Source of the DNA: Onishia taeanensis
Lineage (GTDB): Bacteria; Pseudomonadota; Gammaproteobacteria; Pseudomonadales; Halomonadaceae
NCBI RefSeq assembly: GCF_900100755.1
Contig: NZ_FNCI01000015.1
Span: forward strand, 1 to 64,000
DNA length: 64,000 bases
Direction: 5' to 3'
Positions 28,058 to 37,413 of the stretch are shown here, one piece after another (positions within the stretch are counted from its first letter, which is position 1; each line of letters starts with the position of its first letter). The notes under the pieces were generated by a model. The model worked only from the letters and a program-made list of their open reading frames with translations. It ran no database searches and was not told the origin of the DNA. Both the position numbers and the translations under genes were made by a program.

Positions 28058-28246
28058 GATGATATCTCCAAGAATTGATACTGTCCTAGATTGCCAGCCA
28101 GTGGCCAGTCATTCGTAATATGGTCAGGCGCTTGGCGGTCTTCAAGACTGATTGCCTACCGCTTTACCGCCACACTAGTGGCTTTTCTCACTGGTTTGTA
28201 TCGTTCGCCACCCCTTTTCAGTCTCAGCCAGGCCCTGCATACCCCA

Positions 28247-30049
28247 ATGACATCACGACCGCACCCCCGCATCCTGCTTCGCCTGCTTTCATTGCTAAGA
28301 CCCTACCGCATCCGCCTGATGCTGGCGGCTATCGCCTTGCTGGTGGCGTCGGGCAGCGTGCTGCTGATGGGCCAGGGGCTCAAGCTGGTCATCGATCAGG
28401 GCTTCATCGCCGAGGATGCTGCGCGTCTCAATCAGGCCCTGCTTGGCTTACTGGTGATCGTCGCGCTGCTCGCCGGGGCCTCGGCGCTTCGCTATTACCT
28501 GGTCAGTTGGATCGGCGAGCGGCTGGCCGGCGACCTGCGCCGCCAGGTGTTCGATCATCTGCTGACCCTGGAGCCGGCCTTCTTCGAGCAGGAATCAGCG
28601 ACCGCCGGCAACACCAGCCATGGCGGTGCAGGCGAAATCCAGTCACGGCTGACTGCTGACACCAGCGTGCTGCAAAGCCTGTTTGGCTCGTCGCTATCCG
28701 TGGCGCTGCGCAACCTGCTAATGCTGATCGGCGCGGTGATCATGATGGTGGCCACCCAGCCCTGGCTCTCGGCGGTTGTCCTGCTGGGCATTCCTGCGAC
28801 GCTGTTACCCATCCTGTGGTACGGGCGCCGGGTCCGGCGTCTTTCGCGCTCCAGTCAGGATCAGGTCGCCGAGCTTGGCCGCTACGCAGGCGAAGCACTA
28901 ACCGGCATCCGCACGCTGCAGGCTTTCGGCCATGAGGCCATCGACCGGCGCGAATACGCCACCCGGGTCGAAACCGCCTTCAGCACAGCCATTCATCGGA
29001 CCCGGCAGCGGGCCTGGCTGACGGGTATCGCCATGCTGGTCGTCTTCACGGCCGTCGGCCTGATGCTCTGGCAAGGGGGCCAAGCGGTGCTGGCAGGCGA
29101 CATGAGCGCCGGCGAGCTATCGGCATTCGTCTTCTATGCGGTGCTGGCCGCCGGTGGCGTAGCGGCGCTGGCCGAGGTCGCAGGGGACGTGCAGCGTGCC
29201 GCCGGCGCCGCCGAACGCTTGCTGGAATTGCTCGACGCCCGCCCCACGATCACGGCGCCGAGCGCGCCACAAACACTGCCCGGGCGAATTGAGGGGGCCA
29301 TCGGCATTCACGGGGTGCGCTTTGCCTATCCGAATCGTCCGGACACGCCTGCGCTTGATGGTATCGACCTGCAGATTCGCCCCGGCGAGCGGGTCGCGCT
29401 GGTCGGCCCTTCTGGGGCCGGCAAGAGCACACTCCTGCACCTGCTGCTGCGCTTCTATGATCCCCAGTCAGGGTATCTGACCCTTGATGGCATCGACCTT
29501 CGCGGGCTCGATCCGCATACCTTGAGGACACAGCTAGGACTCGTGTCGCAGGAGCCCGTGCTGTTCTCCGGTTCCGCAGCCGACAACATCCGCTACGGCA
29601 ACCCCGAGGCAAGCCTTCAGCAAGTGCGCGAAGCCGCCCGAGATGCCAATGCGCTTAGCTTCATCGAAGCGCTGCCCCATGGCTTCGAGACGCCCTTGGG
29701 CCCCGGGGGCCTGCAGCTCTCGGGTGGCCAACGCCAGCGCCTGGCCATCGCTCGTGCACTGCTGCGCGACCCGAGGGTGCTGCTGCTCGACGAGGCCACC
29801 AGCGCGCTGGACGCGGAAAGCGAGCGCGTCGTTCAGGAGGCACTCGACCGTCTCATGCAAGGGCGTACCAGCCTGGTGATTGCCCATCGCTTGGCAACCG
29901 TCGTTGCCGCCGACCGCCTGCTGGTATTCGATCAGGGACGACTGATCGCCTCGGGAAGCCACGCCAGCCTGTTGGAGTCCAGCGCCCTCTATCGGCAGCT
30001 GGCGAGCCTGCAGTTTAGTGCCACCGCTCCCATTCGTGAGACTAAGTAA
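28247..30049 (+). CDS. ABC exporter, fused membrane and ATPase domains
   Basis: This 600-aa half-transporter has six TM helices (residues about 20-310) followed by an ATPase domain with Walker A (GPSGAGKST), Q-loop, ABC signature (LSGGQRQR), Walker B (VLLLDEATSALD) and the H-loop (AHRL). It belongs to the MsbA/LapB/HlyB-like type-IV exporter group (COG1132) and works as a homodimer. The ATG at 28247 (MTSRPHPRILLR) is chosen because the longer frame adds an unlikely 52-residue leader. The substrate is unknown; lipid or peptide export are both possible. Confidence 0.9.
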   Translation: MTSRPHPRILLRLLSLLRPYRIRLMLAAIALLVASGSVLLMGQGLKLVIDQGFIAEDAARLNQALLGLLVIVALLAGASALRYYLVSWIGERLAGDLRRQVFDHLLTLEPAFFEQESATAGNTSHGGAGEIQSRLTADTSVLQSLFGSSLSVALRNLLMLIGAVIMMVATQPWLSAVVLLGIPATLLPILWYGRRVRRLSRSSQDQVAELGRYAGEALTGIRTLQAFGHEAIDRREYATRVETAFSTAIHRTRQRAWLTGIAMLVVFTAVGLMLWQGGQAVLAGDMSAGELSAFVFYAVLAAGGVAALAEVAGDVQRAAGAAERLLELLDARPTITAPSAPQTLPGRIEGAIGIHGVRFAYPNRPDTPALDGIDLQIRPGERVALVGPSGAGKSTLLHLLLRFYDPQSGYLTLDGIDLRGLDPHTLRTQLGLVSQEPVLFSGSAADNIRYGNPEASLQQVREAARDANALSFIEALPHGFETPLGPGGLQLSGGQRQRLAIARALLRDPRVLLLDEATSALDAESERVVQEALDRLMQGRTSLVIAHRLATVVAADRLLVFDQGRLIASGSHASLLESSALYRQLASLQFSATAPIRETK

Positions 30050-30139
30050 TTAAATGTGATTAAAGGTATAGTCATATCGGCCGATGAACTGCATATTAGT
30101 TAATGCGCTAATTAGCCGCCCGCGTCGTCACTCACGGTC

Positions 30140-30937
30140 ATGGATGAGCCGAAATTCATGTTTACTTTGCTACTCCTCATCATGTTCGCCAGTGTCCTAG
30201 GGGGCACTTGGTGGTTGGTCGAGCGCTACTACCGACGCCCCTTGAAGCAGTTGATCACGCAGCTCGACGCGCAGGACGCGGCGTCCAGCCCAGAGCGCTT
30301 ACCACCGGGTCAGGCCATGCGCGGGTCACTGCTAGCGCAACTGACTGAGCGCGTCGAGCAGCTTTACGAGGCCAAGCGCCAGCTGCAGGAACAGGCGATC
30401 AAAGACCCACTGACCGGGCTTGGCAATCGCCGGCTACTGGAACAGCGCCTCGATATCGCCCTGCCCATCAGCCGCCGCTGGATGCGAGCCGTATCGGCGC
30501 TGATGATCGACGTCGATCACTTCAAGGAATATAACGATCTCTATGGCCATCAGGCCGGCGATGACTGCCTGGTCGAGATCGCTAACGTACTGCGCGATAC
30601 CTTCCGGCGTGACACCGATATCGTGGTGCGCTTGGGCGGCGAGGAGTTTCTGGTGGTGCTGCTCGATGCCGATGAAGAGGACTCCGTACGCCTTGCCGAG
30701 GCCATGCGCGGTATGCTGCAGGCGGTAGGCATCGAGCACAAAGGCTCACGTGTTAACGACGTGGTCACCGTCAGTATCGGCGTTGCCATTACGCATTCAG
30801 GTGAGCCCGTCAGCCTCGACGACATCATTGCGACCGCCGACGCAGGCCTCTACGAGTGCAAACAAGCCGGTCGTAACCGAGTGATAAGTCAATATGTCAC
30901 CAAGGCCAATGCGTCACAATCCAGCGTATCGGCTTGA
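30140..30937 (+). CDS. diguanylate cyclase (GGDEF)
   Basis: This 265-aa protein has one N-terminal TM helix (about residues 9-27), a short coiled linker and a GGDEF domain (about 95-255) with the active GGEEF signature. An RxxD I-site (RDTD) lies five residues before it, so c-di-GMP synthesis with product inhibition is expected. There is no separate sensor domain beyond the membrane helix. It is followed within 30 bp by the amidase gene, which may be in the same transcript. Confidence 0.92.
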   Translation: MDEPKFMFTLLLLIMFASVLGGTWWLVERYYRRPLKQLITQLDAQDAASSPERLPPGQAMRGSLLAQLTERVEQLYEAKRQLQEQAIKDPLTGLGNRRLLEQRLDIALPISRRWMRAVSALMIDVDHFKEYNDLYGHQAGDDCLVEIANVLRDTFRRDTDIVVRLGGEEFLVVLLDADEEDSVRLAEAMRGMLQAVGIEHKGSRVNDVVTVSIGVAITHSGEPVSLDDIIATADAGLYECKQAGRNRVISQYVTKANASQSSVSA

Positions 30938-30964
30938 ACCATCAGTGAGGCGAGCCAAGCCGCC

Positions 30965-31882
30965 ATGCAAAAGCTCATTGCGACCCTAGTGCTGTGCCTG
31001 GGACTCTGCGCCTGCGCGAGCCCAGTAGTAGAGCAACGGGACGGCTACAGCGTCGATCATCGCCATGCCGCAACCTCGCACTCGAGCCGAGTACGCTACC
31101 TGGTGATTCACTACACCGATGCCGATGAAGCCGACTCGCTCAAGGCACTCACTGGCCCAAGAGTCAGCAGCCATTACCTGATTCCCCCGCCGCGAAACGC
31201 CACACCGCCACCCATCTATCAACTGGTCGATGAGTCTCGACGGGCCTGGCATGCCGGGGCCAGTAGCTGGGCCGGGCGCGAAAACCTCAATGACACTTCG
31301 ATAGGCATCGAGATCGTCAACGCAGGGCCGGATCAGCGCTTTGCACAAGTCGACGCCGGCGCCAAGGTGAACTGGGCACCCTTCCCCGACGCCCAGATCA
31401 CAGCGTTGATCGCGCTGGCCCAGGACGTCATCGCGCGTCATGGGATTGAAACTACTGCGGTAGTGAGTCATGCCGAGATCGCGCCGACCCGCAAGATCGA
31501 CCCCGGCCCGGCGTTTCCCTGGCAGCGGCTTCACGACGCGGGCATCGGCCCCTGGCCAGACCCGGCCCGAGTCGCCCGCTATCGTCGCCAGTTCGCCAAA
31601 GCCCCGCCCTCGCTGTTCAGCCTTCAGCGTGCGCTGGCCGATTGGGGCTTTGCGGTCGCGCCCAGCGGGGTCCTGGATGAGACCACCCGGGGGGCTCTGC
31701 GCGCCTTCCAGATGCGCTATCGGCCCACCGACTATCGCGGTCAGCCGGATGCCGACACCGCCGCCCTTCTGTGGGCGCTGCTCGCTCGCTACCGCCCCGA
31801 GGAGCTGTCCGATCCGGCGCTCGCCTCGCCGGCGTCGACGACCGGCGTAACACCAGAGGTGACGCCGGTGCCGCAGGGATAG
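30965..31882 (+). CDS. amiD: AmiD-like lipoprotein N-acetylmuramoyl-L-alanine amidase
   Basis: This 305-aa enzyme cleaves the amide between MurNAc and the stem peptide. It has a lipoprotein signal (lipobox LGLCAC), an amidase_2 zinc domain (VIHYTD, WHAG, SHAEIAPTRKIDPGPAFPW giving the zinc ligands) and a C-terminal peptidoglycan-binding domain (SLFSLQRALADWGF...RAFQMRY). That is the AmiD layout of the outer membrane. Its last about 30 codons overlap the convergent XRE gene by 94 bp; both tails are low-complexity. Confidence 0.9.
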   Translation: MQKLIATLVLCLGLCACASPVVEQRDGYSVDHRHAATSHSSRVRYLVIHYTDADEADSLKALTGPRVSSHYLIPPPRNATPPPIYQLVDESRRAWHAGASSWAGRENLNDTSIGIEIVNAGPDQRFAQVDAGAKVNWAPFPDAQITALIALAQDVIARHGIETTAVVSHAEIAPTRKIDPGPAFPWQRLHDAGIGPWPDPARVARYRRQFAKAPPSLFSLQRALADWGFAVAPSGVLDETTRGALRAFQMRYRPTDYRGQPDADTAALLWALLARYRPEELSDPALASPASTTGVTPEVTPVPQG

Positions 31883-32436
31883 TGGATGACGTCGTGGAAG
31901 CGCGTCGCCCCCTGGCCCGGGTTGCGATAGGCATGGGGCCTATCGGCGGCGAAGCGTAGCCCCTCGCCGGCCGATAGGTGCCGCCAGACGCCGTTCACCC
32001 GCACCTCCAGCTCGCCCTCGACCACCACCAGATGCTCGACCACGCCCGGGGCGTGGGGCGCCGACTCGCTGACTGCACCCGCGGCCAGGGTCCCCACCAA
32101 GAGTTCGAAGCCGAGCACGGGGTCGAAGGGAAACAGCGGCACGGCCGTCATCCCGGCGGCATCACCCTCGAAGGCCGGTGCGGCCTGACGCTCAGCACTG
32201 GCCGCGCCATCGCCCGGGGCGACGGCTTCGGGTTCGAACAGGCTCGAGAACGGCACGCGGAATCCGCTGGCGATCTTCCACAGCGTCGCCACCGTGGGAC
32301 TCGATTCGCCGCGCTCAATCTGACCTAGCATGGCCTTGCTGACCCCGGTCTCCCGGGCGGTGCGGTCGAGGCTCCAGGCCTCGGCGCGGCGCAGCGTCCT
32401 GAGCCTTTCGGCAATATGCTGCGAGATCTCCTGCAT
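31789..32436 (-). CDS. XRE-cupin transcriptional regulator
   Basis: This 215-aa protein has an N-terminal XRE helix-turn-helix (about residues 8-62; RETGVSKAMLGQIERGESSPTVATLWKI) and a C-terminal cupin domain (HAPGVVEHLVVVEGELEVRV), the usual plan of small-molecule-responsive repressors such as PuuR-like proteins. It is divergent from the benE-like gene, so it probably controls that transporter. The promoter region between them has two repeated palindromic sites. The last about 30 residues (rich in Ser, Gly and Ala) overlap the amidase gene on the other strand. Confidence 0.88.
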   Translation of the reverse strand: MQEISQHIAERLRTLRRAEAWSLDRTARETGVSKAMLGQIERGESSPTVATLWKIASGFRVPFSSLFEPEAVAPGDGAASAERQAAPAFEGDAAGMTAVPLFPFDPVLGFELLVGTLAAGAVSESAPHAPGVVEHLVVVEGELEVRVNGVWRHLSAGEGLRFAADRPHAYRNPGQGATRFHDVIHYPCGTGVTSGVTPVVDAGEASAGSDSSSGR

Positions 32437-32472
32437 CTGCCTCTCCCTGTCGAGTGTGGACAGTTCTTATAA

Positions 32473-32492
32473 ATCGTTCTGATAGATCGTTC
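32473..32492. promoter_or_regulatory. direct repeat near the XRE promoter
   Basis: ATCGTTC occurs at 32473-32479 and 32486-32492, 13 bp apart, close to the XRE start (32436). It may be an autoregulatory site or promoter element. The evidence is only the repeat. Confidence 0.3.
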
Positions 32493-32546
32493 GAATCGAT
32501 GGAAAGGCATCATTGTAGCGCGACCTTGGTGGCGTGCCTGCCCATT

Positions 32547-32600
32547 TGTGCGTTATAGCGCACAGTGCTAGAGTCGTGGCACCGTACGTTATAGCGCACA
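32547..32600. promoter_or_regulatory. paired operator upstream of benE-like gene
   Basis: The 14-mer CGTTATAGCGCACA occurs at 32551-32564 and again at 32587-32600, 36 bp apart. The first copy is part of a palindrome, TGTGCG-TTATAG-CGCACA (32547-32564); the second keeps the right arm. The second copy ends about 20 bp before the benE-like ATG, so binding there would block transcription. The adjacent divergent XRE-cupin protein is the likely binder. Confidence 0.7.
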
Positions 32601-32619
32601 AGCTGCCGGAGCCCCTGCC

Positions 32620-33846
32620 ATGTCCACGCCAAGCCGGCCGACGCCGCCCACCGCCACCGCTACGCGCCCGTCCCTCTGGCGAGACAGCAGCCTGTCGACC
32701 CTCACCGCCGGCTTCATCGCCGTGCTGATCGGTTATTCCAGCTCGGCGGCGATCATCGTTCAGGCCGCCGAGGCGGCCGGCGCCAGCCAGGCCGAGATCG
32801 GCTCCTGGCTGTGGGCGCTGGGCATCGGCTCCGGCGTCACCACCCTGCTCTTCTCGCTGCGCTATCGCATGCCGCTGCTCACCGCCTGGTCGACCCCGGG
32901 CGCGGCACTACTCGCCACCAGTCTGCCGGGGCTGCCCATGAGCGAGGCGATCGGCGCCTTCCTGTTCTCGTCGCTGTTGATCACCCTGTGCGGCGTGACC
33001 GGGCTCTTCGAGCGGCTGATGCACCGCCTGCCGCGGGCGCTGGCCTCGGCCATGCTGGCCGGCGTGCTGCTGCGCTTCGGGCTCGACCTGGTGATGACCG
33101 TGGAACATCGGTTGGTGCTGCCGCTGGCGATGGGGCTGACCTATCTGCTGGCCAAGCGGCTATGGCCGCGCTACGCGATTCCGCTGGTGCTGGCCGTGGG
33201 CGTCCTGGTGGCCCAGGTCCAGGGCCTGCTGGATCTGGGCGCCATCACCCCGGCGCTGGCGGTGCCGGCCTATACGGCGCCAAGCTTCGAGCTCGGCACC
33301 CTGATCGGCGTCGGCATTCCGCTGTTCGTGGTCACCATGGCCTCCCAGAATCTGCCCGGCGTAGCCGCCCTGCGTGCCGCCGGCTACCAGCCGCCGATCT
33401 CCCCGTTGATCGGCGGCACCGGCTTCACTGGCCTGATCCTCGCCCCCTTCGGCGGCTTCGCCCTCAATCTGGCCGCGATCAGCGCCGCGGTCTGCCAAGG
33501 CCCAGAGGCACATTACGATCCGCAGCGACGCTACGCCGCCGGGGTCGCGGCGAGCGGCTTCTATCTGCTGCTGGGGCTTTTTGGCGCCACCGTGAGCTCG
33601 CTGTTCACCGCGCTGCCCGGTGAACTGGTGGTCGCCATCGCCGGCCTGGCGCTGCTGCCGACCCTCGGCGCGTCGCTGGCCGACGCCCTGGGCGATGCCT
33701 CCCAGCGTGACGCCGCCCTGCTCACTTTCCTGGTCACCGCCTCGGGCATCGCGCCAGGCGGCATCGGCGCCGCCTTCTGGGGACTCGTGGCCGGCCTGGT
33801 GGCATTGGGTATCGGCCACTGGCGTACTGCCGGCAAGGGCGCATGA
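32620..33846 (+). CDS. benE: BenE-family benzoate/H+ symporter-like protein
   Basis: This 408-aa inner-membrane protein has about 11-12 TM helices and the BenE hallmarks (TAGFIAVLIGYSSSAAIIVQAA near the start, SQNLPGVAALRAAGYQ and an FGGFALNLAAISAA segment). BenE members import aromatic acids such as benzoate. No benzoate-degradation genes are nearby, so the actual substrate is open. It is controlled from a promoter shared with the XRE-cupin gene. Confidence 0.88.
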   Translation: MSTPSRPTPPTATATRPSLWRDSSLSTLTAGFIAVLIGYSSSAAIIVQAAEAAGASQAEIGSWLWALGIGSGVTTLLFSLRYRMPLLTAWSTPGAALLATSLPGLPMSEAIGAFLFSSLLITLCGVTGLFERLMHRLPRALASAMLAGVLLRFGLDLVMTVEHRLVLPLAMGLTYLLAKRLWPRYAIPLVLAVGVLVAQVQGLLDLGAITPALAVPAYTAPSFELGTLIGVGIPLFVVTMASQNLPGVAALRAAGYQPPISPLIGGTGFTGLILAPFGGFALNLAAISAAVCQGPEAHYDPQRRYAAGVAASGFYLLLGLFGATVSSLFTALPGELVVAIAGLALLPTLGASLADALGDASQRDAALLTFLVTASGIAPGGIGAAFWGLVAGLVALGIGHWRTAGKGA

Positions 33847-33954
33847 GTCAGGTCGCGCTCGGCACCGCAGGGGTCGCCATCGCACTGCATCGCTCCCGGT
33901 GCATCTGCTAGGGTGGCGTGGATCAACAATGAATTCCTTACCCGGAGCCTGCCC

Positions 33955-34551
33955 ATGGCGAACCCGACGCTATCCATCTGCCGGGGACGCGACATCATCC
34001 CGCACCTGCCGGCCCTGGCCCGGCTGCGCATCCGGGTCTTCCGAGATTACCCCTATCTCTACGACGGCGACGCGGCCTACGAGGCCAGCTATCTCGAACG
34101 CTACGCCGCCAACCCGGAAAGCTTCTTCGTGCTGGCCTTCGACGGCGACACCCTGGTCGGCGCGGCCACCGGCCAGCCGCTGGACAACGAAGTCGACGAC
34201 TTCCGCGCGCCCTTCGAGGCCGCCGGCTACCGCCCCGCAGGCATCTTCTACTACGGCGAGTCGGTGCTGCTACCCGAGTTCCGCGGCCGCGGCATCGGCA
34301 AGGCCTTCATGGAGGCCCGCGAGCGTCACGCAAAAAGCGCGGGCTTCGGCCATGCGGCCTTCTGTGCGGTGGAACGCCCGCTTGATCATCCGCTCAAGCC
34401 AGACGACTACCGGCCGCTGCACGACTTCTGGAACGCCTGGGGCTATCGCCGTACGCCATCGCTCTCGACCACCTTCGCCTGGAAGGACATCGAGGCGGAT
34501 GAGGAGACCGACAAGCCGATGATCTTCTGGCTCAAGGCTCTGGATTCATGA
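33955..34551 (+). CDS. GNAT family N-acetyltransferase
   Basis: This 198-aa protein is a GNAT with the acetyl-CoA loop RGRGIGKAFMEARE (about residues 110-123) and a C-terminal domain ending in FWLKALDS. The ATG at 33955 (MANPTLSICRG) is preferred to 33913 because of its family-like start. It overlaps the nitrilase gene by 4 bp (ATGA), so both are made together. GNAT-nitrilase pairs are widespread, but their shared substrate is not known here. Confidence 0.85.
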   Translation: MANPTLSICRGRDIIPHLPALARLRIRVFRDYPYLYDGDAAYEASYLERYAANPESFFVLAFDGDTLVGAATGQPLDNEVDDFRAPFEAAGYRPAGIFYYGESVLLPEFRGRGIGKAFMEARERHAKSAGFGHAAFCAVERPLDHPLKPDDYRPLHDFWNAWGYRRTPSLSTTFAWKDIEADEETDKPMIFWLKALDS

Positions 34552-35459
34552 GCGCGAACTCCCTACCGGCGGTAACCGCGGCGGCCGCCCAGTATCCCAT
34601 CGAGGCGTTCGCCGACTTCGCCGATTTTCAGGCCAAGGCGGTGCGCTGGGTGCAGGATGCCGCCAACCGCGGCGCCGAACTGCTGGTGTTCCCAGAGTAC
34701 GGTGCCATGGAGCTAGCCTCGCTGCTGCCCGCCTGCGAGCAGGGCGACCTGGTGGCCCAGCTACAAGGCCTGCAGCCCTGGCGCGACGCCTTCGTCGAGA
34801 CCTGGCGTGAGCTTGCCCGCGAGCATGGTGTGACCCTGCTCGCCCCTTCGCTGCCGTGGCGGCTCGACGACGGCCGCTTCGTCAATCGCGCCTGGCTGTG
34901 TGGCCCGGATGGCGACCTTGGCCACCAGGACAAGCAGGTAATGACGCGCTTCGAGAACGACGAATGGGGCGTGGACGCCGGCCACGGCCTCAGGGTCTTC
35001 GACACCCCGGCCGGGCGGCTTGGTGTCCTGATCTGCTACGACAGCGAGTTCCCGCTGCTGGCCCGAGCGCTAGTGGACGCCGGCGCAGATATCTTGTTGG
35101 TGCCGAGCTGCACCGACACCGAAGCCGGTTTCCAGCGCGTGCGGCTCAGCGCCCAGGCCCGCGCCATCGAGCAGCAGGTGGCAATCGTTCACTCGCCCAC
35201 GGTGGGCGAAGCGCCGTGGTCACCGGCAGTGGACATCAACATCGGCCGGGCCGGTGTCTACACGCCCTGCGACCACGGCTTCCCGCCCGACGGCGTGCTG
35301 AGCCAGGCTCAGGACGCCAGGCCGGGCTGGCAATTCGCCCGCCTCGATCTGGCCGGGATTCGCGCCCTGCGCGACCACGGCCAGGTCAACAACCACGCCG
35401 ACTGGTCCTTACAGGATGCCTGCCTGGCAGCGGGCGTCAGCCAGGAATCTTGCACCTAG
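34548..35459 (+). CDS. carbon-nitrogen hydrolase (nitrilase superfamily)
   Basis: This 303-aa enzyme has the nitrilase-superfamily catalytic triad: E50 (VFPEYG), K129 (HQDKQVMTRFE) and C163 (LICYDSEFP). It should hydrolyse an amide or N-carbamoyl bond. It starts inside the GNAT stop codon (ATGA overlap). Together they may acetylate and deamidate related small molecules, but this is inference from the pairing only. Confidence 0.88.
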   Translation: MSANSLPAVTAAAAQYPIEAFADFADFQAKAVRWVQDAANRGAELLVFPEYGAMELASLLPACEQGDLVAQLQGLQPWRDAFVETWRELAREHGVTLLAPSLPWRLDDGRFVNRAWLCGPDGDLGHQDKQVMTRFENDEWGVDAGHGLRVFDTPAGRLGVLICYDSEFPLLARALVDAGADILLVPSCTDTEAGFQRVRLSAQARAIEQQVAIVHSPTVGEAPWSPAVDINIGRAGVYTPCDHGFPPDGVLSQAQDARPGWQFARLDLAGIRALRDHGQVNNHADWSLQDACLAAGVSQESCT

Positions 35460-35694
35460 CGGGAACGCATGCGACGCCCCAAGCCCCGGGTGTGGCAATG
35501 TGCCCAGCGACAGGTCAAGGGGGCGTCGAGACTCACCAAGCATGCGCATCGATAGAATTACCCCACGAAAGCCGCCGCCTTTGGACGCCGCCTTTTGCCG
35601 CCACTCTGGCTTCACCGTACAATGCGGGTAACTCTGACCGCCGGCCATGAAACCGGCCGGTCCCCGTTCAAGATTCCAAGGAAACGCCGGACCC

Positions 35695-37413
35695 ATGCGC
35701 GCCAGCCAACTGTTGCTCTCCACACTCAAGGAAACACCCGCCGACGCCGAAGTGATCAGCCATCAGCTGATGCTGCGCGCGGGGATGATTCGCCGCCTGA
35801 CCTCGGGGCTCTACACCTGGTTGCCAATGGGCCTGCGCACGCTGCGCAAGGTCGAGCGGGTCGTCCGTGAGGAAATGGATCGTGCAGGGGCCCAGGAAGT
35901 GCTGATGCCGGCCGTGCAGCCCGCCGAACTTTGGCAGGAGTCCGGCCGCTGGGAGCAGTACGGCCCGGAACTGCTGCGCCTCAAGGATCGCCATGAGCGT
36001 GATTACTGCGTGGGGCCGACCCACGAGGAGGTAATCACCGACCTGGTGCGCAAAGAGATCTCGAGCTACAAACAGCTGCCGTCGAACTTCTATCAGATCC
36101 AGACCAAGTTCCGCGACGAGATCCGCCCGCGCTTCGGGGTGATGCGCTCGCGCGAGTTCATCATGAAGGATGCCTACTCCTTCCACATCGATGAGGACTC
36201 CCTGAAAGAGACCTACCAGGTGATGTATGACACCTACGTGCGCATCTTCACCCGCCTGGGACTGGATTTCCGCCCGGTGATCGCCGACAACGGCTCCATC
36301 GGCGGCACTGGCTCCCACGAGTTCCACGTGCTGGCCGAGTCGGGCGAGGACGATATCGTCTTCTCCACCGCCTCCGACTATGCCGCCAACATCGAGAAGG
36401 CAGAGGCCCTGCCGGCCCCGCTGGGCAGTGACGTTGCGCCCGCCGCGCCCAGCGAAGAGCTGCGCATGGTCGACACCCCGGAGACCAAGACCATCGCCGC
36501 CCTGGTCGAAAAGCACGGCCTCGCCATCGAAAAGACCATCAAGACGCTGATGGTTCAGGCTGAAGAAGGTGGCCTGATTGCCCTGCTGGTGCGTGGCGAT
36601 CATGAGCTCAACGAGATCAAGGTCGAGAACCTGCCCGAGGTCAAGGCACCGCTGACCATGGCAACAGAGGACGAGATCCGTGCCGTCGTCGGCGCGGGCC
36701 CTGGCTCGCTGGGCCCGGTCAACCTGAACATGCCGGTGATCGTCGACCGCAGCGTGGCGCTGATGAGCGACTTCGGCGCGGGCGCCAATATCGATGACAA
36801 ACACTACTTCGGCATCAACTGGGAGCGTGACCTCCCCCTTCCCAAGGTCGCCGACATTCGCAATGTCGTCGAGGGCGACCCCTCGCCGGACGGCCAGGGC
36901 ACGCTTTCGATCAAGCGTGGCATCGAAGTCGGCCATGTCTTCCAGCTGGGCACCAAGTACTCCGAGGCCATGAACGCCACCGTGCTTGGCGACGATGGCA
37001 AGGCCGTGCACCCCTGGATGGGCTGCTACGGCATCGGCGTGACCCGGGTGGTGGCCTCTGCCATCGAGCAGAACCATGACGAGGCTGGCATCACTTGGCC
37101 GGATGCGCTGGCGCCCTTTGAAGTTGCCATGGTGCCCATGAACGCCCACAAGTCGGAGCGCGTCCGCGAGACCGCCGAACGCCTCTATAACGAACTGAAG
37201 GCTCAGGGCATCGATGTGCTGCTGGATGACCGGGATATCCGCCCCGGGGTCAAGTTTGCCGACCAGGAGCTGATCGGGATTCCCCATCGCCTGGTCATTG
37301 GCGACCGCAGCCTCGACAAGGGAGAGCTCGAATACAAGGGGCGTCGCGATGACGAGGCCACCATGGTGCCAGCCGATACCATCGTCGACTTCCTGCGCTC
37401 CCGAATCGGCTGA
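35695..37413 (+). CDS. proS: prolyl-tRNA synthetase
   Basis: This 572-aa class-II synthetase is of the bacterial ProS type: the motif 2 region ([27 protein letters not shown]), an inserted editing domain (about residues 225-400), motif 3 and a C-terminal anticodon-binding domain. The ATG at 35695 is preceded by AAGGAAA, matching the family start [15 protein letters not shown]; a longer frame from 35647 is unlikely. The lytic transglycosylase gene begins on its last base. Confidence 0.97.
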   Translation: MRASQLLLSTLKETPADAEVISHQLMLRAGMIRRLTSGLYTWLPMGLRTLRKVERVVREEMDRAGAQEVLMPAVQPAELWQESGRWEQYGPELLRLKDRHERDYCVGPTHEEVITDLVRKEISSYKQLPSNFYQIQTKFRDEIRPRFGVMRSREFIMKDAYSFHIDEDSLKETYQVMYDTYVRIFTRLGLDFRPVIADNGSIGGTGSHEFHVLAESGEDDIVFSTASDYAANIEKAEALPAPLGSDVAPAAPSEELRMVDTPETKTIAALVEKHGLAIEKTIKTLMVQAEEGGLIALLVRGDHELNEIKVENLPEVKAPLTMATEDEIRAVVGAGPGSLGPVNLNMPVIVDRSVALMSDFGAGANIDDKHYFGINWERDLPLPKVADIRNVVEGDPSPDGQGTLSIKRGIEVGHVFQLGTKYSEAMNATVLGDDGKAVHPWMGCYGIGVTRVVASAIEQNHDEAGITWPDALAPFEVAMVPMNAHKSERVRETAERLYNELKAQGIDVLLDDRDIRPGVKFADQELIGIPHRLVIGDRSLDKGELEYKGRRDDEATMVPADTIVDFLRSRIG

